DNA of 23,831 bases from Pigoraptor chileana (taxonomy: Eukaryota; Opisthokonta; Filasterea), in contig CALSCR010002885.1 of assembly GCA_943704495.1 (NCBI GenBank), positions 1 to 23,831 on the forward strand. The letters are read 5' to 3'. Positions 1-8,412 of the stretch are shown in pieces (within the stretch, counting starts at the first letter, position 1; every line of letters starts with the position of its first letter). Position numbers and translations under genes: made by a program. Below the pieces are notes generated by a model that was given only the letters and a program-made list of their open reading frames with translations, ran no database searches and was not told the origin of the DNA.

Positions 1-45
1 CCGATCTCCTCACACACACTTTCACTCCGTGTGTTGTATACGCAC

Positions 46-764
46 CTCAAGCTCGAGTGCCTCCTTGAGTATTGTGGATATCCATTCCTGCTGATCCCTG
101 GCGTTTTCCTCCTGCAATTTGAATATCATGCTCCGATATCGCTCGTCCACCATCTCTCCACGGCCATTGATCTGTGTAGGAATCGTGTTTGGACTCAGAC
201 AATCTGCCCGCATCACCTCCCATTCCATGTGTCTGTCCTTCCTCTCCTTTTCCCGTCAAAAATGTGCGATGCTTTACCTGACTGTCAACGCAACTTGGGG
301 CTGACAATGGCTGACTATGGCTAACGTTGCGCAACGCATCCATCAGACGGACCCATCAGACCACATGAACCACAAACAAAGGGCAACATGAGTGTAACAA
401 TGCACACTCACCAGGCCCGCACGCTTAAGTTGTCGCCATCTCGACGGCTTTGAAAAGTACTGCTTCGCGGCGAGATTCTCGTCCAGCAGGCTGTTGTATG
501 TGCCCAACACGAATTCGCGCGACGGCGACAGACGGGGATAGTCCGGCGTAGTTGCTCGGCTGCGCGTTACAAGACAGCAATGCTATGATGAATATCTATG
601 CATGGACACAGCATACATCTCGGGAGGGGTCCGCGGTTGCTAGGGGACCCTCGGATGAAGTGACGCGGCTGCACTTCTCACCTCATCATACTGTTGACAT
701 CGACGTTGTCTTCCACAAGACTGCGCAGAAGCGCGGATGCCTCAGCACGGTCACGTCGTGACAT
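46..764 (-). CDS. ERICH3-like protein, 5' exons only (partial at left edge)
   Basis: Three minus-strand exons join in frame: 682-764 (ATG at 764, begins MSRRDRAEAS, donor GTGAGA), 412-559 (acceptor CGCAG, donor GTGAGT) and 246 down to 46 (acceptor AAAAG, weak pyrimidine tract). They give about 144 residues. Exon 3 either ends at 46 on a good GAG|GTGCGT donor, the donor type used repeatedly here, or reads on to a TGA at 22-24; I prefer the donor, so the gene would continue off the window. Exon 2 carries LGTYNSLLDENL, a YFS segment and LKRAGL, which resembles the N-terminus of animal ERICH3 (LxxYNSLxDxxLxxYF...LxRxGLI). ERICH3 is ciliary in animals; that role is inferred here. Exon 3 is charged and helical (KLQEENARDQQEW) and looks like coiled coil. 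The exon structure is fairly sure, the family name tentative. Confidence 0.5.
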
Positions 765-1124
765 TTTCGCCGCAAAGTCGAGAGCAGACAGAGCGCGATT
801 CAGACCCAATTACCCCACACCATCGCAAGTTTGGCTGGTCTGGCCGTCACAAGTCGCAGTTGTTCAAAAGAGACCGCGCAAAAACACACAGTCACTTCAA
901 CTTTTACTCCGACAGAGAAAATAACAGCGCAGCAGAGCATCAACGTTTGCAATTACTTCATACGCAGACGCACGCCTGTTGGGGAAATGGAGGACTGCAG
1001 ACACGACGACACTGCTTGTTATTGCCACCACTATTACTGGACACGGAAAGCGCAGCCATACTCAATTTCTATTTTTTGAAATGCCGTCGACTGAAGACGG
1101 ACAGAGGCGTTGCCCGGTAACTAG

Positions 1125-1165
1125 TCACGTGAGATATCAAATCACGTGACACAATCATCACGTGA
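1125..1165. promoter_or_regulatory. Cluster of three TCACGTGA palindromes (E-boxes)
   Basis: Perfect TCACGTGA palindromes lie at 1125-1132, 1142-1149 and 1158-1165, about 16-17 bases apart and about 220 bases before the phosphatase ATG. CACGTG is the core site of bHLH factors. Yeast Pho4 uses CACGTG/T sites at the acid phosphatase gene PHO5, and animal TFEB/MITF use GTCACGTGAC (CLEAR) at lysosomal genes. Two of the copies extend to TCACGTGAC. Function is inferred. Confidence 0.55.
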
Positions 1166-1208
1166 CCACGGGAGTAATTATGCATCCGGGGTGCGTGCAC
1201 AGGCGGGA

Positions 1209-1228
1209 CCAATCCCGTTTTAGCCAAT
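1209..1228 (+). promoter_or_regulatory. Two CCAAT boxes
   Basis: CCAAT occurs at 1209-1213 and 1224-1228 on the plus strand, 15 bases apart, about 160-180 bases before the phosphatase ATG and downstream of the E-box cluster. This spacing fits an NF-Y-type promoter element, but the motif is short. Confidence 0.3.
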
Positions 1229-1387
1229 ACACACACACACACTGACACAGACTGTCTGCGCAACTTTTGTTATGCATCTCCCCGGTGTAACTTAGAAGAA
1301 ATAACTTCTAGTGTTTGTCTTTCCATTGACTCTCTCTCTGGGGTTTGTATATACTTATTGTAGTCCAGATAAGGGGAAAACCTGGAA

Positions 1388-2733
1388 ATGATGTCGGCCT
1401 CTTACGCCGTTCTCGTTGCGCTGGCGCTTCTTGCGTCGTCGGTGTGTGCGTCACACATTCCGCCGTACGTGGCGGATGGGCTGCGCGCGGGCATCAACGG
1501 TGCCAACCAAGTTCACCTCGCGCTCGGCGGAGAGCAGGACGAGATCACGGTCACGTGGTTGACGCCCGAACCCGCCAGCTCGCGCGCCCGCTACGGACTG
1601 GCCGCGTCGTTTCCTGACATTGCCATTGAGGTTGAGGGATACGCCAAAGTGTTTGTGGACAACGGCACGCTGCACCACACGCAGTATGTTCACCGCGCTA
1701 CCTTCGCTTCCCTGAAGGAGCGTGCCCGCTACAGCTACCAGGTGTGGAATGGCACGGAGTGGGGTCGCCTTTTCGGGTTTACCGCGCCCGGCGGCGTGTC
1801 GTGGAACCCGACCATCACCGTTTATGGTGATTTTGGCCTATCGAATCCCAGGTCATTCCCGGCGCTTCTGGACGAACTCAGTGAGGGAAAGAGTGACTTT
1901 ATCGTGCACTCTGGCGACTTTGCTTACGATATGTTCCGCGACAACGCGACGTACGGTGACAACTGGTTCAATTTTGTCGAGCCGCTATATGCGCAGATTC
2001 CCGTGATGACGTGCGCGGGAAACCACGAAGGGATGTATGATTTCCTCAACTATCGGTCCCGCTTCACGATGCCAATGTACGAAAAGACGGAAAACCTCTA
2101 CTTCTCGTTCAATGCGGGCAATACGCACTGGATCTCGTATGACACAGAAGTCTATTTTGTGTACGAAGCGATGGAGGGGCATGGCGGCATCCACAGGAAC
2201 TTTGGACCCTATCCTGACATTGCGGCTGCGCAGCTCAAGTGAGTGGCCGACGCAATTGTATGCAATAGCCGCTTGGACGGTTGTTCAGACCTCCCGTTTC
2301 TATTATTTGGGGATTTGGTCATCTTGCCCTGGCAGAATGTGTATTCAACATCAGCTGCGCCCAACACTTTGTTCATTCCATTCTTCAGGTTTATTGAAGA
2401 AGATCTCATTCGCGCAAATAAGGAGCGTCACCTGCGGCCGTGGATTTTCGCATATGGCCACCGCCCATTCTACTGCAGGTGTGTGATCAACGCATCAATT
2501 ATTTACTGAGATGCGTAGTTGGCGTGTTTGTGGGGACTGTTATTTTGTGTTTGTGGTCAGTGTGGTAGTATGGTGAGATAAGATGACGATGTATAATGAG
2601 AGGCAAAACGCCTCATACACAAGCCCATGGACTCCACAAGAGAAAGGAAGAGAAATGTGGGATTCAAGAAACAGAGAGAGAGAGAGTTAGGATTTAAGTC
2701 AGTATGTTAGGCGCTGTTGGACTCCACACGATG

Positions 2734-2770
<37 letters not shown>

Positions 2771-3341
2771 GGAGAGAGGGAAGCAGTGTGTTGATGATGC
2801 ACATTGTATGATCTTCGCAAACTGATTCACTTCTTGCACGACACACGGATGCACAACACACACACACACACTCTCACACACTCACACACGCGCGCGCTCA
2901 ACACACTCTTAAAATCGCAGCGACTCTGACGACGACGACTGCACGCGGATGCAAGATCAATGGCGTGTGGACCTTGAGAAGCTCTTTTACACGTACGGTG
3001 TCGATATTGTCTTTGAAGCGCACCAACACAGCTACGAGCGCCTGTGGCCGACATATCTCGGCAACGTGTACAACCACACGGACGGCGACGGCCCCTACGT
3101 GAATCCTCTGGCACCCATCCACATTGTCGCGGGAGCTGCCGGATGCGAGGAAATGCTGCAGCCGTTCCAGAATGGACCGTTGGGCCCGTGGTCTGCGGTA
3201 CGCATCTCCGACTACGGGTACGGCCACGTGACCATCCACAATGCGACACACGCGCACTGGGAGCAGCTGTCGGCTGACAAGGTGGTCCAGGACGAAATAT
3301 GGATTGTGCGCGATAAGCACGTTGATTATGCTCTTGTGTAG
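1388..3341 (+). CDS. Purple acid phosphatase (secreted/lysosomal metallophosphoesterase)
   Basis: Exons 1388-2238, 2389-2478 and 2921-3341 encode 453 residues. Introns have donors GTGAGT and GTGTGT and acceptors TTCAG and CGCAG. Residues 1-21 form a signal peptide with a hydrophobic core ending near SVCA, so the enzyme enters the secretory route. An N-terminal fibronectin-like domain (about 38-135) precedes the metallophosphatase domain. All seven dinuclear metal ligands of the family are visible: D148 in GDFG, D177 and Y180 in GDFAYD, N212 in GNHE, H308 in GHRP, and H348 and H350 in HQHSYERL. Several NxS/T sites (N92, N121, N186) suggest glycosylation. The family hydrolyses phosphomonoesters at acid pH; the lysosomal or extracellular site is inferred. 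Length matches animal and plant enzymes. It is divergent from the ERICH3-like gene and convergent with the NPHP3-like gene. Confidence 0.95.
2479..2920 (+). other. Acid phosphatase intron 2 with GA and CA tracts
   Basis: This 442-base intron runs from donor GTGTGT to acceptor CGCAG. It holds two (GA)n tracts (about 2671-2686 and 2733-2778) and a CA-rich stretch (about 2850-2893) followed by CGCGCGCG just before the acceptor. No other gene is seen in it; minus-strand open frames here are repeat shadows. Confidence 0.8.
2733..2778. repeat. (GA)n microsatellite
   Basis: A nearly pure GA dinucleotide run with single interruptions (AAAG, GGGA) lies inside acid phosphatase intron 2. A shorter GA run sits at 2671-2686. 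Confidence 0.9.
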
Positions 3342-3696
3342 CAAGTGAAAGTGGGACGACAAGACATGAAGACAAGACAAGAAGTCAAAACATGTACAGC
3401 AAATACAGGAGGCGAAAGGTCGTTCTCTTGTCACACAACGCCCGTGAAGCAGTTTGATATTGTCCGGATTATTGTCAGAACACAAATTCAATGGACAGTC
3501 TTGTCAAAATACAAAGCGTCAGTTGGGACATGGAATGTGCATGCGTTGGGGGACTCATTCATTTTTACAAAAGTGCGAGTCGACACAAGCGCCCACGCCC
3601 ACGTAGGCAAATGTGAACGTTGGCCATCGCAGATTCCCCATAAACAGACACACACACACACAGACAAACCCACAAAAGACGTAACGCGCAAGAGCA

Positions 3697-3702
3697 AATA
3701 AA
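3697..3702 (+). terminator. Candidate polyadenylation signal AATAAA for the phosphatase
   Basis: A canonical AATAAA lies 356 bases after the phosphatase stop on the same strand. A second AATAAA occurs near 3955. Which one is used cannot be told from sequence. Confidence 0.4.
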
Positions 3703-3848
3703 CGACGAGCAACGCACACGCGCGAATTGCATTGGCAGAAGAGCCGATGGATGCACCGACTACAAATCAGTGCCCCTCACACCCTCAGCCACGGAACACA
3801 CATTCCATAATCCCTCTCGACACATCCTCCCAAACTAGCTTCCAAACA

Positions 3849-3850
<2 letters not shown>

Positions 3851-3907
<57 letters not shown>
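3851..3907. repeat. (AC)28 microsatellite
   Basis: A perfect 57-base AC run, the longest pure dinucleotide tract in the window, sits between the 3' ends of two convergent genes. Confidence 0.97.
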
Positions 3908-3911
<4 letters not shown>

Positions 3912-3980
3912 CAGAAACGCAACGCCATCGGAAAGAATCAGGGAGTGTTGTCCCAATAAAAACCAAATCGTCCAAATCTT

Positions 3981-6900
3981 CTACTTGCGCGCCTTTCGCT
4001 TCATCGATTCCTGCTGACGCTTGATGCTCTCATACGCCGGGTTGTCCTCGCCGAGACAGTCCTCGGCAAGATCACGTGCCAGGCACGAGATGGACTCACC
4101 TTCCTTGTCAAGCCCCATGGCAGCTCGGCTCTGCGCGAGCCCCGACAGACACGAAACCACGAGATCCATGTCGGCATCGGCGGGTCCGCTGGGATTCTCC
4201 GGCGCATCAACGCCGATTTTCAGGTCCACATTGCGGTACCCGAGCACAGAGAGTGCCCTCTCAAATGCAAGGGACGCCGACTTAGGCTGTCGCAGCTCCT
4301 CGTAGACGGCCGCCACATTTGCGAGATCAGCGGCGAGCGCACGACGCGCCCCACTGTTTGCATTGTTCGTACCGCACCGACGCTCCTGCAGTGCAACTCC
4401 CGCCTCGAGCGCCTTGAGCGAAAGCGCCGGAAAGCCAAGTTGATCAAACATTCCCGCAACGAGCGTATGCATGCGGTCGTCGTTCTTGCAATCCGGCGTC
4501 GAGAGTACGCCATCGAGAAGCACCCGCTGTGCATCCGCTTCGGTAGCTAAAATGCCCGCGCACACGGCGTACAAATCGTCCTTTGCGTTGGTCATCATAG
4601 TGCGTATCAGGCCCGGATCGCACAGCAAGGACTCACCCTCCTCAAGCGGTGTCGGACGAAGTAGCGACCACGCCAAGTCACGCATTATTTCGGCAGCGCC
4701 AGCATCACGGTCAATAGCCCCCACCGCCGAGCGCACTAGGGCCCCGCGAATCTCGCCGAATTCAAGCCCCGACACGAGCGACTCGCGCAAGTTGTTATCC
4801 CCAAGGGCATTCAGGATGGCGCGCGGAAGCTCCTCCGAAGCAAGAGCGTCGTCGACCATCGAGCTGGAGCATAGAATGCGACCCTCCATTCCCAGACAGG
4901 TATGCCCCAGAAGCGCGGCTATGGACGCACACAGAGACTCCTCAGACATGGCAAGCACGTCGCCAACGTCCGCCGCAGAGAGGCCACGCCGCGTGCACGT
5001 AAGCAACCTCCAAATGCGCACAACGTCCGTGCACTCGCGGCGGGACACCGCAGCAACCGTCGCCGCCGACTGGAGCAGGGCGCGCAGTGCGGCCGATACC
5101 CCCGCCATATCGCTGGTCGACGCCTTCCCAGCCGCAGGCGGCCAAGTTGGCAGGGCCGGCGGAATCCGACCACGTGCCGCAACCAGCGATGACATGTACA
5201 GAGGATTGTCGGAAAAGTCGCAGCGGGAGAGAGCGTCCACTTCGTCGGCGGTGAAGTCAACTCCAAAGCGCGCGGCAGCGGTGCGTGCGACATCTTTGCG
5301 CTGGTTGATGGTGGGAATCGCGAGGGTGAGGGGCTTTCGTGCATGCAGCGGGGGCGGATGCCCAAGCCACCACTTGTCAGCATAGTCGGTGCCGCGGTCA
5401 GTGTACGACACGAGCACCTTGTTGGCGCGCTGGAAAATGTCCCCCACCATCGAAACGCATACGGAACCAAACGACATGCGCGAAGTAATTGCCGCGCGCA
5501 AGTCGGCAGAGTGCACGGGCGTCAGGACTCCCGAGCTCGCCGTCAACCCCCCTCCGCCGCCACCACCAAGCAGCGCACGCCCTCCCATGTTGGGGGAGCT
5601 TGACCCCACGTGACTCTTGTGCTGCAGGGGCGCCAGGAGCGAACGCTTTCCACTGCTTGTGTTCAGGGCAGGAGACGATGTAGTTGTGTCGTGTGCGTGC
5701 CCCTGCAGCAGACTCCTCCCGCTCACGTGCGCTGCGCCCTGTAGGTCGGCCGTGCTGTCTGACCGCCCCACATCCGCAAGCTGCACGGTGGACGACCAGT
5801 GCTTGTCGGCCATCGCGGTGTCCCCGGCAACCTCAACGCCCTTGTTGTCAAGCACGAGACGGTCGAAATCGTCAATCACAATCGTTACGCTCACTCGATC
5901 CTTTCGCGCGGCACTCACGAGGCGACGGGCGTACTTTGCAAGCGCGAGAAAGGACCGGTCCGGCGTCTCTATCCTGGATGACAAGTGCAAGCTGAGGTCC
6001 ACGACAAAGCGCGCGAGCATGTGCGATAGCGACCTGCTCTCCCCACTGACGCCCGCCGCGTGGTAGAATATGAAAGGAGGGCGGTCCCTCTGCGCCGCCG
6101 ACACGGATTCCTTCCTCGACGGCATTTGCGAAAACTCGGTGGGAGATGTCGGCGTTGCCTTCATATAGTTTGCGACGACCGGGCGCTTTCCCTCGGCGAA
6201 TCCGGGGTGGTGTCGCCGCACCCAGCATGCAAGCGCGGCAGACTTGCCCATTCCGGGCGCACCACACACAGCCACAACCGGCGGAGAGTGCTGTTGTTGT
6301 TGCTGTTGTTGTTGTTGTTGCTGCTGCTGTTGTTGTGGTGGTGGGTGCATGCCGATTGTGTCCAGGCGCGTAAACAGCCCATCCACCTTGTCAAGCACAC
6401 CCAACACGCGATCATCAGATGCTGGGATCATACGTTGCCTGTGCAAAAGTACCATTCGATGCGTCTCAAACGCCGCCGCCGACACAAGCGGTTGCCGTGC
6501 GGATGCCGCCTCCCACTCGGGTATGGCCACGCCGCCCCGCACAATGTCGTCAGCTGCCTTGTCATTTGAAAAAATGCTCGCCATGCTACCACTGGTGCGG
6601 ATAAGCCCACCAGCGCTGTCCCGCCCACGCGTACACGCCAGTACAGTATCTCCAAGCGTTGCACGCAGCATTGCTTCCAGTTCCTTGGTGCACGCCGCGA
6701 GAGATGCGTATTCGAACACAACCGTCGTCTGTTGTCGCGCAATGTCCTGGCCCATCTCGTCGAGCATAGTGTTCGCTGTGAGACCATCGGAATTAATGGG
6801 GCTCATTGGCACGCCCCCAGATGACGCCATGCTCGTGCTTGATAGCACTGCCGCAGCGGTGACTCCGTAGCTTGCCGCGGACTGCTTCCGGCCAATTGTT

Positions 6901-7685
6901 ATTGATTTTCTTTGCGACTTGACCAGTGAGCTCACGCGACGCACAGACTCCGCACCAGACATAATCGAGTCTTTCTTGGCCGTCGATTCGCGCCTGCCGG
7001 GAGCTGCCAGTGCCACGGCGGGGTAAAAGAACACACCCACCGCTCTTGATGTGCGTTGCACCGTGCGTGCGTGCGATCGCTCAATGAACGCAACGGTGCT
7101 GCTGGTAAAGTAGCGCAGGAACGGAAACTCGGCATAGAGTGCCGCAGTCTCCTTGGTATCCACCTCCGCATCCAAGATGGCACCCAACGTTGCCTTTGAC
7201 TCGCTGTCACACGCTTCGTCCCGCGATTTCACGGCAACGAACACGTCGCACATTGCGATTTCGCGCAAGCGGAGCGCAATCGCACGAGCACCCGACACAG
7301 TCTTGCCAATGATGCGGCCATCACGCCCCGACAATGGGCCAAGGAAAACGACCGTTCCCGATATGTCCGACACGAACACTTGCCTCAGTCGTTCAATGAA
7401 GAATGACGAGAACGCGCTCGCCAATCCGCTGTCGCCGGCGGATATCGACACATACACGCGCACGTGAGGAGGGTGGGTAAACGACGTGATGCGCCCAACG
7501 AGGTCATGAAACGGCTCATACACAGTGAGGCCCAGCAAAGGATCCGGCGAAGTGGGTTGCGTTGTCACACTGTTTCTGCTGCGACTCTCGAGTCCCACTT
7601 TGGGCGCCGGTTGATTTCGTGTCTGATTTGGCGGTGGCGAAATTGCCCTCGTCCTTCGGCGAGGTAACGATGAGCCGCAACCCAT
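3981..7685 (-). CDS. Nephrocystin-3-like STAND P-loop ATPase with TPRs, single exon
   Basis: One uninterrupted frame encodes 1234 residues from ATG at 7685; human NPHP3 is about 1330. The N-terminus MGCGSS followed by RRRTR is a classic N-myristoylation plus Cys-3 palmitoylation signal with basic residues, as lipid-anchored NPHP3 has. Residues about 75-160 (VRVYVSIS...) resemble the DUF4062/TIR-like domain found before STAND ATPases. A 15-residue polyglutamine tract (451-465) comes directly before Walker A, GAPGMGKS (475-482). Walker B is VIDDFD around D605. A low-complexity insert with seven glycines lies near 707-713. A winged-helix-like region (LTCTRRGLSAADV) follows at about 880-890, and about 1090-1220 looks like kinesin-light-chain-type TPRs. 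NPHP3 acts at the base of cilia in animals; that site is inferred here. It could instead be another DUF4062-STAND-TPR protein. Confidence 0.75.
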   Translation of the reverse strand: MGCGSSLPRRRTRAISPPPNQTRNQPAPKVGLESRSRNSVTTQPTSPDPLLGLTVYEPFHDLVGRITSFTHPPHVRVYVSISAGDSGLASAFSSFFIERLRQVFVSDISGTVVFLGPLSGRDGRIIGKTVSGARAIALRLREIAMCDVFVAVKSRDEACDSESKATLGAILDAEVDTKETAALYAEFPFLRYFTSSTVAFIERSHARTVQRTSRAVGVFFYPAVALAAPGRRESTAKKDSIMSGAESVRRVSSLVKSQRKSITIGRKQSAASYGVTAAAVLSSTSMASSGGVPMSPINSDGLTANTMLDEMGQDIARQQTTVVFEYASLAACTKELEAMLRATLGDTVLACTRGRDSAGGLIRTSGSMASIFSNDKAADDIVRGGVAIPEWEAASARQPLVSAAAFETHRMVLLHRQRMIPASDDRVLGVLDKVDGLFTRLDTIGMHPPPQQQQQQQQQQQQQQQHSPPVVAVCGAPGMGKSAALACWVRRHHPGFAEGKRPVVANYMKATPTSPTEFSQMPSRKESVSAAQRDRPPFIFYHAAGVSGESRSLSHMLARFVVDLSLHLSSRIETPDRSFLALAKYARRLVSAARKDRVSVTIVIDDFDRLVLDNKGVEVAGDTAMADKHWSSTVQLADVGRSDSTADLQGAAHVSGRSLLQGHAHDTTTSSPALNTSSGKRSLLAPLQHKSHVGSSSPNMGGRALLGGGGGGGLTASSGVLTPVHSADLRAAITSRMSFGSVCVSMVGDIFQRANKVLVSYTDRGTDYADKWWLGHPPPLHARKPLTLAIPTINQRKDVARTAAARFGVDFTADEVDALSRCDFSDNPLYMSSLVAARGRIPPALPTWPPAAGKASTSDMAGVSAALRALLQSAATVAAVSRRECTDVVRIWRLLTCTRRGLSAADVGDVLAMSEESLCASIAALLGHTCLGMEGRILCSSSMVDDALASEELPRAILNALGDNNLRESLVSGLEFGEIRGALVRSAVGAIDRDAGAAEIMRDLAWSLLRPTPLEEGESLLCDPGLIRTMMTNAKDDLYAVCAGILATEADAQRVLLDGVLSTPDCKNDDRMHTLVAGMFDQLGFPALSLKALEAGVALQERRCGTNNANSGARRALAADLANVAAVYEELRQPKSASLAFERALSVLGYRNVDLKIGVDAPENPSGPADADMDLVVSCLSGLAQSRAAMGLDKEGESISCLARDLAEDCLGEDNPAYESIKRQQESMKRKARK
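6291..6335 (-). repeat. Trinucleotide repeat coding 15 glutamines
   Basis: Fifteen CAA/CAG codons in mixed order encode Q451-465 of the NPHP3-like protein, flanked by prolines. The interruption of CAG by CAA suggests a retained tract rather than a freshly expanded pure one. Confidence 0.95.
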
Positions 7686-8412
7686 GTTTCAGAATTGAGA
7701 TCAACACGACATGACATTTGGCTTATAAAAGAGAGGGAGAGAGTGCGGAAAGTATCGCTCAATTACCAAGGATCACAGGTGCCTTCGCTTCATGCGCAGT
7801 GGCGGACGCAACGGCCCAAACAGACAACGCGTTTTGTCGCACGAGAGAGTGTGGTCCCACCCAAACTTAACTTCATATACAACCACAGCTATACGATGCC
7901 ACACATACACGCACACAATAAATATATATGATGGGAGTATGTTTGCTTTTGTGATGCGTAAAAAAGTATTATATTATGTGCTGCTTATTCTGCCGTGGTA
8001 CGCCGTGGTATAGTTCAAGCTCAGTCCGGCGGATCACTCGGACAGTTAAATTGAGATATTCGCACTTTGCGTCACATTTGCCGGGACACATTTTCAAATT
8101 AATGCGGCTCTGTGTCTCCAGGGACCATTGTAGTGGGGCAGCCAATCAGATGAGCCGGCAGTTACCCTGGTGCCAATCGCTTCAGTACCGCACTCTGACA
8201 AAGATAGCCTATACGGTCTCAGGAGCGCAAAACGTGAAATTCTAAAAGCAGGAAGCAAGCATGAAGACAGAGCACAGCAATGCACAACACTTCCTGCTCT
8301 CAAGTCATAGGAGAACCGCTCCATTCTGCCCATATTATTGGACACACAAACTTGCGCTTTCAAACATACACACACATTCAAGCCGTGGCTTCGTGCACGC
8401 GCGGTTTGTATT
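7686..8412. other. Intergenic region upstream of NPHP3-like gene
   Basis: This lies between the NPHP3-like start codon and the FKBP3 stop, both minus strand. It should contain the NPHP3-like promoter and the FKBP3 3' UTR. It is relatively AT-rich around 7900-7980. I see no RNA gene and no convincing coding sequence; the weak plus-strand frames here lack recognisable domains. Confidence 0.5.

Larger units (their letters stand above)
765..1387. promoter_or_regulatory. Divergent intergenic region with shared promoter
   Basis: This stretch separates the start codons of the leftward ERICH3-like gene and the rightward acid phosphatase, so it must hold both promoters. It contains three TCACGTGA palindromes, two CCAAT sequences, a short CA run (1229-1242) and an AT-rich GTATATAC about 40 bases before the phosphatase ATG. 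No convincing coding sequence is seen in it. Confidence 0.6.
3342..3980. other. Convergent intergenic region (3' UTRs)
   Basis: This lies between the stops of the phosphatase (plus) and the NPHP3-like gene (minus). It contains an AATAAA at 3697-3702 and a 57-base CA tract at 3851-3907. No credible coding sequence is seen; minus open frames at 3488-3756 are low-complexity or chance frames. Confidence 0.6.

Noticed and set aside
2827-3491. Two long minus-strand frames (182 and 197 codons)
   Set aside because: Both overlap the third phosphatase exon, which holds the HQHSYER motif; they are shadows.
4471-5385. 304-codon open frame on the plus strand
   Set aside because: Antisense shadow of the NPHP3-like gene, Ser/Arg/Ala-rich with no recognisable motif.
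6244-6870. 208-codon plus-strand frame with a polycysteine run
   Set aside because: The cysteines are the antisense of the CAA/CAG glutamine codons; no independent support.
7718-7730. 13-base word TTGGCTTATAAAA, repeated at 9442-9454
   Set aside because: One copy is just upstream of the NPHP3-like ATG but the other is inside an FKBP3 intron; the TATAAAA direction is opposite to both genes, so a shared promoter role is not supported.
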